Source: Rhodanobacteraceae bacterium (GTDB taxonomy: Bacteria; Pseudomonadota; Gammaproteobacteria; Xanthomonadales; Rhodanobacteraceae). Taken from it: DNA of 64,000 bases. Within the stretch, counting starts at the first letter, position 1. The number at the start of each line of letters is the position of its first letter. The notes below the pieces were generated by a model. That model was not told the DNA's origin and ran no database searches. It saw nothing but the letters and a program-made list of their open reading frames with translations. The stretch spans positions 280,087 to 344,086 of the forward strand of contig JAEUPP010000006.1 of NCBI GenBank assembly GCA_016790075.1. Reading direction: 5' to 3'. The translations under genes were made by a program, and so were the position numbers. Shown here piece after piece: positions 56,500 through 64,000 of this stretch.

Positions 56500-56922
56500 A
56501 TGATGCGTTATCTACATGCCATGGTGCGGGTGCGGGATCTGAATGCGAGCCTGCGCTTCTTTCGCGATGCCCTGGGCCTTATCGAGACACGGCGCAAGGA
56601 CTACCCGCAAAACCGGTTTATGTTGGTCTACCTCGGGGCGCCGGACAACCCCCAGGCCGAGATCGAAATGACCTTCAACTACGACGACGAAGACTACGGC
56701 AGCGCGCGTAATTTCGGTCACCTAGCCTTCGGTGTCGACGACATCTATGCTGCCTGTGAACGCCTGCAGCAGCACGGAGTGACGATCAACCGGCCGCCGC
56801 GGGACGGTCGTATGGCTTTTGTGCGCTCACCCGACCAGATCTCGATCGAGTTGCTGCAGAACGGCACGGCATTGGCGCCGTGCGAGCCCTGGCTGTCGAT
56901 GCCGAATATCGGTAGCTGGTAG
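56500..56922 (+). CDS. VOC-family glyoxalase I type protein
   Basis: 140 residues. It begins MRYLHAMVRVRDLNASLRFF, with metal ligands likely His (YLH), Glu (AEIEM), His (FGHLAF) and Glu (ISIELLQ), the H-E-H-E set of nickel-type glyoxalase I. It may convert the methylglyoxal-glutathione adduct to lactoylglutathione, but other VOC enzymes share the fold. It is the last gene of the run that starts with adk. Confidence 0.85.
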   Translation: MMRYLHAMVRVRDLNASLRFFRDALGLIETRRKDYPQNRFMLVYLGAPDNPQAEIEMTFNYDDEDYGSARNFGHLAFGVDDIYAACERLQQHGVTINRPPRDGRMAFVRSPDQISIELLQNGTALAPCEPWLSMPNIGSW

Positions 56923-56928
56923 CTTGAC

Positions 56929-58050
56929 TCAGCCGTCAAGCGCCTGGCTGATGTCGGCGATAAGGTCGTCCCGGTGTTCCAGCCCCACTGACAGGCGCAG
57001 CAGATCCTGCGGCGACACCGGATTAGGGCCTTCGACGGAAGCGCGGTGTTCGATCAGTGTTTCGCAACCACCGAGGCTGGTTGCGTTATGGATCAGTTTG
57101 AGACGGCCGGCTACTGCGAGTGCGGCCGCTCGACCGCCGGCAACCCGGAAGCTGAGCATCGCGCCAAAATCGCGCATCTGGCGCTGCGCTACGGCATGCC
57201 CAGCGTGTGAGACGAGTCCCGGGTAGTTCACGCTGGCGATTCGCGGATGACGCTCAAGGAATTCAGCAATGCTCCGCGCATTTGCGCAGTGCCAGTGCAT
57301 ACGGGCGGGTAGCGAACGCAGTCCGCGCAGGGTCAGCCAGGCGTTGAACGGTGCGAGTACACCGCCGGTGACATGGCGCCGGTGAGCCACTTGCTCAAAC
57401 CCGGCATCGCGTCGCGCAAACACGAGTGCACCGCCCATGACGTCGCTATGGCCGCCGAAATACTTCGTCGTCGAATGCATGACCACGTCCGCGCCCAGGG
57501 CAAGCGGCTGCTGCAGCACCGGGGTCGCGAAGGTGTTGTCGCAAAACACGCGGGCGTCATGGCGTCGTGCACTGTCGACCACCGCGGCGATGTCGGTCAC
57601 TTGCAATAATGGATTTGACGGCGTCTCCAGCCAGATCGCTGCTGCTCCAGCCGCAAACGCCGCCTCGACAGCCTCAAGATCCGTCGTGTCCACGCGCTGA
57701 ACGAGAATGCTGCAGCGTGGCAGGAATTCGGTCGCGAGTACTCGCAGTCCGGTGTAGCAGTCTGATGGTATCAGCAGCGTCGCCCCGGCAGGCAATGATT
57801 CGAGCAGCGCCGCAATCGCTGCCATGCCCGAGCCGAAGGCAAGTGCCGCAGCCCCCTGTTCGAGAGCGGCAAGCGCGATTTCCAGGCGCTCTTGAGTCGG
57901 GTTGCCTTCGCGTACGTATTCAAAACCTGCGACGCGCTCGCCGGCTGGGCCGTGGCGAAACGTCGTAGCCATATGAATGGGCGGTGCTATCGCACCAGTG
58001 GCCGCGTCGGGTTCGCCGCCAGCGTGCACGGCCAGGGTTTCAAAATGCAT
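56929..58050 (-). CDS. Cys/Met metabolism PLP enzyme (cystathionine gamma-synthase-like)
   Basis: 373 residues. It begins MHFETLAVHAGGEPDAATGAI and has the PLP Lys in HSTTKYFGGHSDVMGG, with the family's YxR near FEYVREGNPT and the LETPSNPLLQVTD motif. The group includes cystathionine gamma-synthase, cystathionine beta-lyase and O-succinylhomoserine sulfhydrylase; the sequence alone does not separate these. The next metabolic gene is the divergent argD-like one. Confidence 0.88.
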   Translation of the reverse strand: MHFETLAVHAGGEPDAATGAIAPPIHMATTFRHGPAGERVAGFEYVREGNPTQERLEIALAALEQGAAALAFGSGMAAIAALLESLPAGATLLIPSDCYTGLRVLATEFLPRCSILVQRVDTTDLEAVEAAFAAGAAAIWLETPSNPLLQVTDIAAVVDSARRHDARVFCDNTFATPVLQQPLALGADVVMHSTTKYFGGHSDVMGGALVFARRDAGFEQVAHRRHVTGGVLAPFNAWLTLRGLRSLPARMHWHCANARSIAEFLERHPRIASVNYPGLVSHAGHAVAQRQMRDFGAMLSFRVAGGRAAALAVAGRLKLIHNATSLGGCETLIEHRASVEGPNPVSPQDLLRLSVGLEHRDDLIADISQALDG

Positions 58051-58217
58051 GGGGAGGCTCCGGGTCGAGGTGTCGTGCGAGTGTGCGCAGGCCGTTCCGG
58101 AAACACAAAGGCGAAGGCTGAGCAGGCGACATATGGCCCGGGCGTGGCTTATACGCTAACGGAGAATGTGCCGCCCGCCCGCATAATAGGGCTTCTCGTT
58201 TTCACTCAGGTGCTGCT

Positions 58218-59453
58218 GTGACTACGTCGCCCGTTTCCGCTGAATCCGCTGCACTGCTCGCACGTGCCGACCGCTACTACATGCCGGTGTATCAGCCACG
58301 CCGCATCGTGCTGGAGCGTGGCCAAGGCTCGCGCGTCTGGGATAGCGACGGCCGTGACTACGTCGATTTCAGCGCAGGTATCGCGGTCAACGCACTGGGG
58401 CATGCCGACCCGGAGTTGCTGAAGGCTTTGCAGTCACAAGCCAGCAAGCTGTGGCATACGAGCAATGTCTTCGTCAGCGAGCCGCCACTGCGGCTTGCCG
58501 AGGAACTTGTCGAGGCTTCCGGATTCGCCGAGCGCGTGTATCTCTGCAATTCGGGCACTGAAGCGAACGAAGCAGCAATCAAGCTCGTGCGCAAATGGGC
58601 GGCTGATGCGGGCCGTCCACCAGAGCGGCGCGTGATTCTCACCTTTCATGGCTCGTTTCACGGACGCACGCTGGCCGCTGTCACCGCGACAGCGCAGCCG
58701 AAATACCAGCAGGGCTACGAGCCGTTGCCGGGTGGCTTCCGCTACTGCGCCTACAACGATCTCGCGGCTGCCGCTGCAGCGATGGCTGCAGGAGATGTCG
58801 CCGCCGTCCTGGTCGAACCGGTGCAGGGCGAAGGTGGTGTAGTTCCGGCCGCCGACGGATTTCTGGCCGGTTTGCGGGCGCTATGTGCCCAGCACGAGGC
58901 ATTGTTGATCTATGACGAGATCCAGTGCGGTATGGGACGCAGCGGCAAGCTCTGGGCCTGGCAGAACGACGGCGTGGCGCCGGACGTGCTCTGTGTCGCC
59001 AAGGCGCTAGGGGCAGGTTTTCCGATCGGCGCAATGCTGGTAGGAGCGCGCGCAGCGCATGCCTGGCAATTCGGTGCCCATGGCACCACCTTCGGTGGCA
59101 ATCCGCTGGCTGCTGCAGTCGCGCGTGTGGCTCTGCGACGGCTAGCCCAGCCAGAACTACTGGCGAATGTCATGCGGCAGTCGTTGGCCTTGCGCCAGGG
59201 ACTTGCGGAGATCAATCGCCGGCTGTCGTTGTTTGAACAGGTGCGTGGTCGCGGGCTGATGCTAGGCGCGGTGCTGAATGAGCCGTGGCGCGGCAAGGCT
59301 GGCGTGGTGCTGGAGCGCGCTACGGAACATGGTTTGCTGTTGCTTCAGGCTGGTCCCGACGTGCTGCGTTTTGTGCCGGCCCTGAACATATGCGACGACG
59401 ACCTGGCCAGTGGTCTGCAGCGCCTGAGCGCGGCGCTGCAGACGTTGACCTAG
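58218..59453 (+). CDS. argD: Acetylornithine aminotransferase-like (ArgD/AstC)
   Basis: 411 residues (E. coli ArgD is 406). A PLP aminotransferase, class III, with [44 protein letters not shown] and the PLP Lys in [13 protein letters not shown]. It should convert N-acetylornithine semialdehyde with glutamate to acetylornithine in arginine synthesis. The start is a GTG at 58218. Its stop overlaps that of hemL on the other strand (CTAG). Confidence 0.9.
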   Translation: MTTSPVSAESAALLARADRYYMPVYQPRRIVLERGQGSRVWDSDGRDYVDFSAGIAVNALGHADPELLKALQSQASKLWHTSNVFVSEPPLRLAEELVEASGFAERVYLCNSGTEANEAAIKLVRKWAADAGRPPERRVILTFHGSFHGRTLAAVTATAQPKYQQGYEPLPGGFRYCAYNDLAAAAAAMAAGDVAAVLVEPVQGEGGVVPAADGFLAGLRALCAQHEALLIYDEIQCGMGRSGKLWAWQNDGVAPDVLCVAKALGAGFPIGAMLVGARAAHAWQFGAHGTTFGGNPLAAAVARVALRRLAQPELLANVMRQSLALRQGLAEINRRLSLFEQVRGRGLMLGAVLNEPWRGKAGVVLERATEHGLLLLQAGPDVLRFVPALNICDDDLASGLQRLSAALQTLT

Positions 59454-60730
59454 CCTGCTTCGGCCAGCGCTGCGCGCGCTGCGGCTAACGTTTCCCCGAT
59501 AACGTCGTCATTGTGCGCACTGGACAGAAAACCGGCCTCGAAGGCTGATGGAGCAAGATAAACTCCGCGCGCCAGCATGCCGTGGAAGAATCGGTTGAAC
59601 CGTGCCGTGTCGCAGGCTGTAGCCTGCGCGAAGGTCTCGACAGTCTGGTCGCTAAAGAAAATGCCGAACATGCCGCAGACACGGTTGGTCGTCATGGCCA
59701 CGCCGGCTTCACGGGCGACAGCTTGCAGCCCGTCGGTCAGCAGGCGAGTCTTGCGGTCAATCTCGGCGTAGAACCCCGGCGTCTGGATCAGTTCGAGCAT
59801 GGCCAGACCGGCAGCCATCGCAACCGGGTTGCCCGACAAGGTACCGGCTTGATAGATCGGGCCGCTGGGCGCTATCTGCTGCATGATCTCGCGGCGCCCG
59901 CCATAGGCGCCGACGGGCATACCGCCGCCGATGATCTTGCCGAACGTGCTCAGGTCGGGCGTGACGCCATACAGCGCTTGCGCGCCACCGAGTGCTACAC
60001 GAAAGCCAGTCATGACCTCGTCGAAAATCAGCAGCGCGCCGTGTCGCGTACACAGCTCACGCAGCGCTTGCAGGTAGCCGGCGCGCGGCAGGATGCAATT
60101 CATGTTTCCGGCCACAGGCTCGATGATGAGTCCGGCGATCTCGGCGCCCTGCTGCGTAAACAGCGCTTCTGCAGCAGCAAGATCGTTGTAGGGCAGGGTC
60201 AGGGTGAGGTCGGCGAGCCCGGCCGGCACGCCAGGGGAGGTCGGTACACCGAACGTGAGCGCGCCGGAGCCTGCCTTTACGAGGAAAGCGTCACCGTGGC
60301 CGTGGTAGCAGCCTTCAAATTTCACGATCTTGTTGCGCCCGGTGAAACCGCGCGCAAGGCGGATTGCAGCCATGGTGGCTTCTGTGCCGGAATTGACCAT
60401 GCGCACCATCTCGACCGCAGGCAGCAGTCGCGCCAGTGTCTCGGCCATCCGGACTTCGGCCGCGCAGGGCGTGCCGAATGACAAGCCGTCCTGAATCGCG
60501 CGGCTGACTGCGTCGCGCACGGTCGGATGGTTGTGGCCGACGATCATCGGTCCCCAGGAACCTACATAGTCGATGTAGCGGTTGCCTTCGACGTCCCATA
60601 GATAAGGTCCATCGGCGCGAGCCGTAAAAAAGGGTTCGCCGCCTACCGATTTGAAGGCGCGCACCGGCGAGTTGACACCGCCGGGTAGCAGTTGGCGGGC
60701 TCTTTCAAACAGGGCGTGATTGCTGGTCAT
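59450..60730 (-). CDS. hemL: Glutamate-1-semialdehyde 2,1-aminomutase
   Basis: 426 residues, as in E. coli HemL. It converts glutamate 1-semialdehyde to 5-aminolevulinate for haem synthesis. Family motifs: [38 protein letters not shown], and the PLP Lys in [17 protein letters not shown]. The stop overlaps the argD stop; its ATG overlaps the thiE stop (ATGA), so thiE and hemL are translationally coupled. Confidence 0.96.
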   Translation of the reverse strand: MTSNHALFERARQLLPGGVNSPVRAFKSVGGEPFFTARADGPYLWDVEGNRYIDYVGSWGPMIVGHNHPTVRDAVSRAIQDGLSFGTPCAAEVRMAETLARLLPAVEMVRMVNSGTEATMAAIRLARGFTGRNKIVKFEGCYHGHGDAFLVKAGSGALTFGVPTSPGVPAGLADLTLTLPYNDLAAAEALFTQQGAEIAGLIIEPVAGNMNCILPRAGYLQALRELCTRHGALLIFDEVMTGFRVALGGAQALYGVTPDLSTFGKIIGGGMPVGAYGGRREIMQQIAPSGPIYQAGTLSGNPVAMAAGLAMLELIQTPGFYAEIDRKTRLLTDGLQAVAREAGVAMTTNRVCGMFGIFFSDQTVETFAQATACDTARFNRFFHGMLARGVYLAPSAFEAGFLSSAHNDDVIGETLAAARAALAEAG

Positions 60731-61368
60731 GCGGGTAATTTCCGGGGGGCAGGGAACAAAGGAGCGAAACGCTGGGCCGCCGCACAGACGTTGTCCTGAC
60801 CAAAAACATCGCTGATAACAGCAAGGTAGTCAGCACCGGCGGCAATGAGCGGGGCCGCATTGTCGGCGGTGATGCCGCCAATTGCCACGAGCGGCAGACC
60901 GAGTGCGGCACCCGCGCGCAGCAGTGTCGCATCGGCGCGCCGTGCATGCGGTTTGGTGGGCGACGGAAAGAACGCGCCGAATGCAAGGTAGTCAGCGCCG
61001 GCGGCCGCGAGATTGCATGCTCGCTCCAGACTGTCGTAGCAGGAGACTCCAATCACTACATCGGCACCCAGCGCGTTCCGGGCACCGGCTATGTCCATGT
61101 CGTCGGCGCCCAGGTGCACGGCATGCGCGCCGCAGTCGCGGGTCAAGGCAATGTCATCGTTGACCACGAACAGCGCACCGGCATCCGAGCAAAGTCGTGC
61201 CAGTGCGCGTGCTTCCATAAGGCGTCGGGAGGTGTCGCGCGTCTTGTCGCGGTATTGGAGAATGACCGCGCCGCCACGCAGTGCAGCGGCAGCGGCCTCA
61301 AGCAAGTCGGGGCGAGGTCCATCGGTGATGACGTACAGTCCGTTAGCTGGCAGCAAGGGGTGGCGCAT
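60727..61368 (-). CDS. thiE: Thiamine-phosphate synthase
   Basis: 213 residues (E. coli ThiE is 211). It joins the pyrimidine and thiazole phosphates to form thiamine phosphate. Motifs: [39 protein letters not shown] and [16 protein letters not shown]. It precedes hemL with an ATGA overlap, unlike thiC which stands alone with a riboswitch 18 kb away. I see no THI box before thiE. Confidence 0.95.
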   Translation of the reverse strand: MRHPLLPANGLYVITDGPRPDLLEAAAAALRGGAVILQYRDKTRDTSRRLMEARALARLCSDAGALFVVNDDIALTRDCGAHAVHLGADDMDIAGARNALGADVVIGVSCYDSLERACNLAAAGADYLAFGAFFPSPTKPHARRADATLLRAGAALGLPLVAIGGITADNAAPLIAAGADYLAVISDVFGQDNVCAAAQRFAPLFPAPRKLPA

Positions 61369-61472
61369 AAGAGCGAAGGGAATGCGTTGGTCGATCTGGC
61401 ATTCTGGCCTATTTGAAGCGGAATGCGTCTCGCTGCCACAATGCGCGCCCTCTACCTTCAGGTCCTGTCACC

Positions 61473-61673
61473 ATGTCTGCAGCTTCAACGCATACCGACG
61501 CACCATTTCGCACTTTCATGTGCGTGGTCTGCGGCTTCCTTTACAACGAGGCCGAAGGCTGGCCGCAGGACGGGATCGCAGCGGGCACACGCTGGGACGA
61601 CGTCCCCGACACCTGGACTTGCCCGGACTGCGGCGTGACCAAATCGGACTTTGAAATGATCGAGGTCGGTTAG
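61473..61673 (+). CDS. Rubredoxin
   Basis: 66 residues. The iron-binding Cys pairs are [14 protein letters not shown] and [13 protein letters not shown]. Rubredoxins carry electrons, for example to alkane hydroxylases or oxidative-stress reductases. The ATG at 61473 gives the expected short N terminus. It is divergent from thiE and convergent with the SirB1-type gene. Confidence 0.95.
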   Translation: MSAASTHTDAPFRTFMCVVCGFLYNEAEGWPQDGIAAGTRWDDVPDTWTCPDCGVTKSDFEMIEVG

Positions 61674-61697
61674 TAAGCACCGCGACTGTCGCCGTCT

Positions 61698-62528
61698 TCA
61701 GTGCAAGCGCCCAGGTTGTGACGAGCTCGCGATCAGCTGCTCCATGACAGTCTCGGCGTCTTCGGCCTGTGGAGCCAACGCGAGATAGCGGCGAAAGTCG
61801 TCACAGGCTGCGCGGTGATGCCCCAGTTTCAAGTACAAGTTACCGCGCTCGCGGCACTCGGTGACGTCAAACGGATCGAGCGTGACTATGCGGTCGGTGC
61901 AACGCAGCGCTTTGTCCCAGGACTCGTTCTCGGTGTAAGTCAGACGCAGGTTACGCAGCATGCGCGTCACGATGGCTCTGTGGCTGGCGGGTTCGAGCAG
62001 GTTTGCCAAGCGTTGGTCGTCAATATCGCGCGCCGACAGTTCACTGCGCGCGCGTCGGCGTAGCTCTGGCAGGTCCAGCGTGCGTCCGCGATGGAACGGG
62101 TCGAGCACGACTATGCCATCGTCAAGTGGCATGCGGACAAGAAAATGCCCAGGAAAAGACACGCCATCAAGTGGCAATCCCAAGCGCTGGGCTAGCGTAA
62201 TCTGCACGATTGCGAGTGAGATTGGATTGCCGAGGCGGCGGTCAAGGACGTCGTTCAGATAGCTGTTGCGCGGATCGAAATAGTTGCGTTCATCGCCGGC
62301 AAAACCGAGCTCCTCGAACAAAAAGGCGTTGAGTCTGGCAAGTCGCTGCGTCTCTGTCGCTTGTGTCGGCAGTGCGGCCGACAGGCTTTCGGCGTAATCG
62401 TTTATACGTTGCTCGTAGGTCAAGCAGGAAAGCACGGGGTATTCGTCTTTGGCGACGAGTAGCGCCGCTGAAAATAACGAAATCTCGTGATCGGCAGCGT
62501 GTTGCAGGCCTAGCCAGGGATCGTTCAT
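61698..62528 (-). CDS. SirB1/transglutaminase-like protein with TPR-like tail
   Basis: 276 residues. The middle has the transglutaminase-like fold of SirB1 (NSYLNDVLDRRLGNPISLAI, GVSFPGHFLVRM) and the C-terminal part resembles tetratricopeptide helices (ESWDKALRCTDRIVTLDP, LYLKLGHHRAACDDFRRYLA). The function is not known; SirB1 members have been linked to regulation in enteric bacteria. The ATG at 62528 begins NDPWLGLQHAAD. Confidence 0.85.
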   Translation of the reverse strand: MNDPWLGLQHAADHEISLFSAALLVAKDEYPVLSCLTYEQRINDYAESLSAALPTQATETQRLARLNAFLFEELGFAGDERNYFDPRNSYLNDVLDRRLGNPISLAIVQITLAQRLGLPLDGVSFPGHFLVRMPLDDGIVVLDPFHRGRTLDLPELRRRARSELSARDIDDQRLANLLEPASHRAIVTRMLRNLRLTYTENESWDKALRCTDRIVTLDPFDVTECRERGNLYLKLGHHRAACDDFRRYLALAPQAEDAETVMEQLIASSSQPGRLH

Positions 62529-62822
62529 TGCGCGCCTCCGACACAACCTTGGGCCGATAGTAACCGAAGCCCCGGATGGCGCCAGCGTTGCTGCCACGAT
62601 TGCGCCATGACCGCGCCCGGATGAGGTCATTCACCAGGAGCGTAATGCACTGGCCCCAAATCAGGGCCAGGTATGAGGTGGCGACGTGAAACAGTTCGTT
62701 CCGGCAACTGACGATGAGCTCGAAACAGCGATGCAGCTAAAGTTGAGACTGGTTCCGTATCAGGTAGGCGTGCCCTGCTATCACCCGTTAAGAGGCGATG
62801 CGACTACGCAGCCCTCGACATT

Positions 62823-63260
62823 TCAGCGATGGAACTCCAGCACATCCCCAGGTTTGACGCCGAGTTTGTCCGCCGTTCCAGCATTGAGCTCCAGCACGTA
62901 CTGAGCCGGCCCGCTGCTTGGGTATGACGGGCATGGGTCAGCCTTGCACGGTGGAACATTGGTTTGTGCTGAAACAAGCCTGAGCTTCTGGTCGAAATAA
63001 AGCATGTCGAGCGGGATTAGCGTGTTCTTCATCCAGAATGCCTGCATGAATTCGGCGCCGAAGATGAAGAACATGCCGCGGTCTGGCGCCATTTGCTCGC
63101 GGAACATTAGGCCGCGTGCGTGTTGTTCGTCGTTCTCCGCGAGCTCGACATAGAAGGTCTTGCCCTTGAGCACCACGTATGAGATCGCCTGGGCGCTGGC
63201 GTTGACAGAGCCGACGGCGAGGCCGAATGCGGTCACTACCCGCATGGCGCGAAAAAGCAT
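62823..63260 (-). CDS. Secreted DUF192 protein
   Basis: 145 residues with an N-terminal signal peptide (about 1-24, ending NASAQA). The DUF192 pattern is seen in VELAENDEQHARGLMFREQM, GMFFIFG, FWMKNTLIPLDMLYFD and LELNAGTADKLGVKPGDVLE. Bacterial members are periplasmic and of unknown function. The ATG at 63260 fits the signal peptide. Confidence 0.88.
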   Translation of the reverse strand: MLFRAMRVVTAFGLAVGSVNASAQAISYVVLKGKTFYVELAENDEQHARGLMFREQMAPDRGMFFIFGAEFMQAFWMKNTLIPLDMLYFDQKLRLVSAQTNVPPCKADPCPSYPSSGPAQYVLELNAGTADKLGVKPGDVLEFHR

Positions 63261-63306
63261 GGTCAGATTTCCTTGAAGCGGTCTGATAGGGAAGTGGAGT
63301 AGAGAG

Positions 63307-63636
63307 TCAGCGTGATCGTTGGTGTTGCTCAATCAGCGCTGCAAGTGTCGAGAAATGCTCTGGTGACATGTCGTAGAACTCGACGCCTACGCGGCCATTG
63401 ACGATGTGCTGTACCAGTACATCGGCGACGAATTCCGGCTGGCCAGAAAAACTCAGCACGACGTGCGTGCGCTCGCCGGCGCTCAATTCCTGGCCTTCGA
63501 CCAGTTCAAGCATCGCACCGTTTACTGACAGATCTAGGATGCGTCCGGGCCTGCTGCGCCCCGCCGATTGCACGTAATAGATACCTGGTGTCGCGTAGCG
63601 CGGCTCCTGGCGGCGATCGTCATAAAGTTCACCCAT
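63307..63636 (-). CDS. PilZ-domain protein
   Basis: 109 residues. The two c-di-GMP binding motifs are DDRRQEPRYATPG (RxxxR) and DLSVNGAMLELV (D/NxSxxG), so it likely binds cyclic di-GMP. PilZ proteins act as effectors for motility, pili or polysaccharide. It lies just upstream of the DUF192 gene on the same strand. A diguanylate cyclase is encoded at 15.5 kb but a direct link is only a guess. Confidence 0.9.
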   Translation of the reverse strand: MGELYDDRRQEPRYATPGIYYVQSAGRSRPGRILDLSVNGAMLELVEGQELSAGERTHVVLSFSGQPEFVADVLVQHIVNGRVGVEFYDMSPEHFSTLAALIEQHQRSR

Positions 63637-63753
63637 CTGAACCACCGTGCGGATTGGGCCTCGCAAGATCCTAGCACAGCGCTTTTACTGGGCTCGCCCG
63701 ACACGAACGTTTGCGGCCGCGCGCCCAGCGCAGAAAATTTTTCGCTGGAACTC

Positions 63754-63782
63754 TTCCCATGTTCGATGGGCGCAAGTATTAT
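63754..63782 (+). promoter_or_regulatory. Candidate promoter P1 of a presumed rRNA operon
   Basis: TTCCCA (-35, 63754-63759), a 17-base spacer, and TATTAT (-10, 63777-63782), followed by CGCGCCCC, a GC-rich discriminator like those of rrn promoters. It is the first of two tandem promoters with nearly the same downstream sequence. Confidence 0.5.
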
Positions 63783-63821
63783 TCGCGCCCCTTCGCAGAG
63801 GCGGAGAGCGGAAGCGAGGGG
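63777..63821 (+). repeat. Leader repeat copy 1
   Basis: A sequence of about 45 bases beginning at the P1 -10 box (TATTATTCGCGCCCCTTCGC...), nearly the same as that at 63914-63959, with five base differences and one single-base gap. The ends can pair (CCCCTTCGC with GCGAGGGG) to form a hairpin. Confidence 0.75.
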
Positions 63822-63891
63822 ATGTGAGGCGAGTACTGCGGTGGTTCGGAGTTGCCTGAGTTAGCGCTGGAAGAAAGGTTGCTGACAGGGG

Positions 63892-63919
63892 TTGACGAAA
63901 GACGAACAGGCGGTATGAT
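63892..63919 (+). promoter_or_regulatory. Strong candidate promoter P2, presumably for an rRNA operon
   Basis: TTGACG (-35, 63892-63897), a 16-base spacer and TATGAT (-10, 63914-63919), followed by TCGCGCCCC. This near-consensus promoter with GC-rich discriminator looks like an rrn P1 promoter. The window ends about 80 bases downstream, so the transcribed RNA is outside. Confidence 0.7.
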
Positions 63920-63959
63920 TCGCGCCCCTTCGCTGAGGCGGAAAGCGGAAGTGAAGGGG
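63914..63959 (+). repeat. Leader repeat copy 2
   Basis: Second copy of the leader element, starting with the P2 -10 box and running to GAAGGGG. It pairs CCCCTTCGCT with AGTGAAGGGG (one G-U pair) as a hairpin. The duplicate leader is typical of tandem rrn promoters arising by duplication. The hairpin GTAGCGGAAGCTAC follows at about 63961. Confidence 0.75.
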
Positions 63960-64000
63960 GGTAGCGGAAGCTACTGGGAAGGAAGCTTTTTGCGGTGAAG

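Noticed and set aside
62686-62904. Plus-strand frame of 72 codons upstream of the DUF192 gene end
   Set aside because: It overlaps the DUF192 gene on the other strand and has no domain or signal; I found no support for translation.

Overview
The window is a GC-rich chromosomal segment of a Gram-negative bacterium, almost fully packed with genes on both strands. Lipid A and LPS core genes, TolC, an RND pump and Mpl show a Gram-negative envelope. The short adenylate kinase and the waaA / tolC / isoaspartyl-methyltransferase arrangement suggest a gammaproteobacterium of the Xanthomonadales (Lysobacterales) type. Two secreted proteins ending in similar IFR-aromatic tails would fit the Rhodanobacteraceae/Dokdonella side, but this placement is inference. 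I saw no insertion sequence, integrase, prophage, CRISPR array or tRNA gene.

Layout. 0-7.6 kb: the start of a GMC oxidoreductase, a MOSC protein, a nucleotide-transporter-like membrane protein, a giant inner-membrane protein of unknown role, and prmC. 7.9-15.3 kb (mostly minus strand): a DUF4893 protein, a tightly coupled phospholipid module (CDP-alcohol phosphotransferase, PlsC-like, CdsA-like), dusB, an NTF2-like protein, and a nucleoside transporter / small membrane protein / ribokinase operon. 15.5-20 kb: a diguanylate cyclase, a decayed stretch with a truncated phospholipase C-like gene, a coiled-coil HTH protein and a membrane-anchored HPt protein. 20.1-22.3 kb: a Tat-exported tyrosinase preceded by a small secreted protein resembling its C-terminal domain. 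22.3-33.6 kb: envelope genes (Yip1, zinc-finger protein, GT4, O-antigen ligase-like, GT2, DUF3999/DUF2339 pair, LpxL-like, WaaA). 33.6-41.4 kb: tolC with an isoaspartyl methyltransferase, then an RND pump, its adaptor and a divergent TetR regulator.

41.5-43.5 kb: a TPP riboswitch controlling thiC. 43.6-47.9 kb: a beta-helix secreted protein, a DUF2333 protein, soluble pyrophosphatase and another secreted protein. 48-53 kb: a proton-pumping pyrophosphatase, a DUF805 protein, a PPi-type phosphofructokinase and adenylate kinase; with ppa this makes a neighbourhood centred on pyrophosphate and adenylate energy currency. 53-57 kb: a plus-strand run with mpl (murein recycling), a LON-domain protein, an SDR and a glyoxalase-type protein. 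57-62.5 kb: a Cys/Met-metabolism PLP enzyme, argD-like, hemL-thiE, rubredoxin and a SirB1-type protein. 62.8-64 kb: a DUF192 protein, a PilZ protein, then two tandem strong promoters with near-identical downstream leaders running off the end, which look like the start of an rRNA operon.

The best leads for something new are the tyrosinase with its stand-alone C-terminal-domain partner, the shared C-terminal tail of two secreted proteins, the TonB-receptor-like 'IEVTGTRL' element inside the giant inner-membrane protein, and the three-gene phospholipid module whose CDP-alcohol motif has unusual Asn substitutions.
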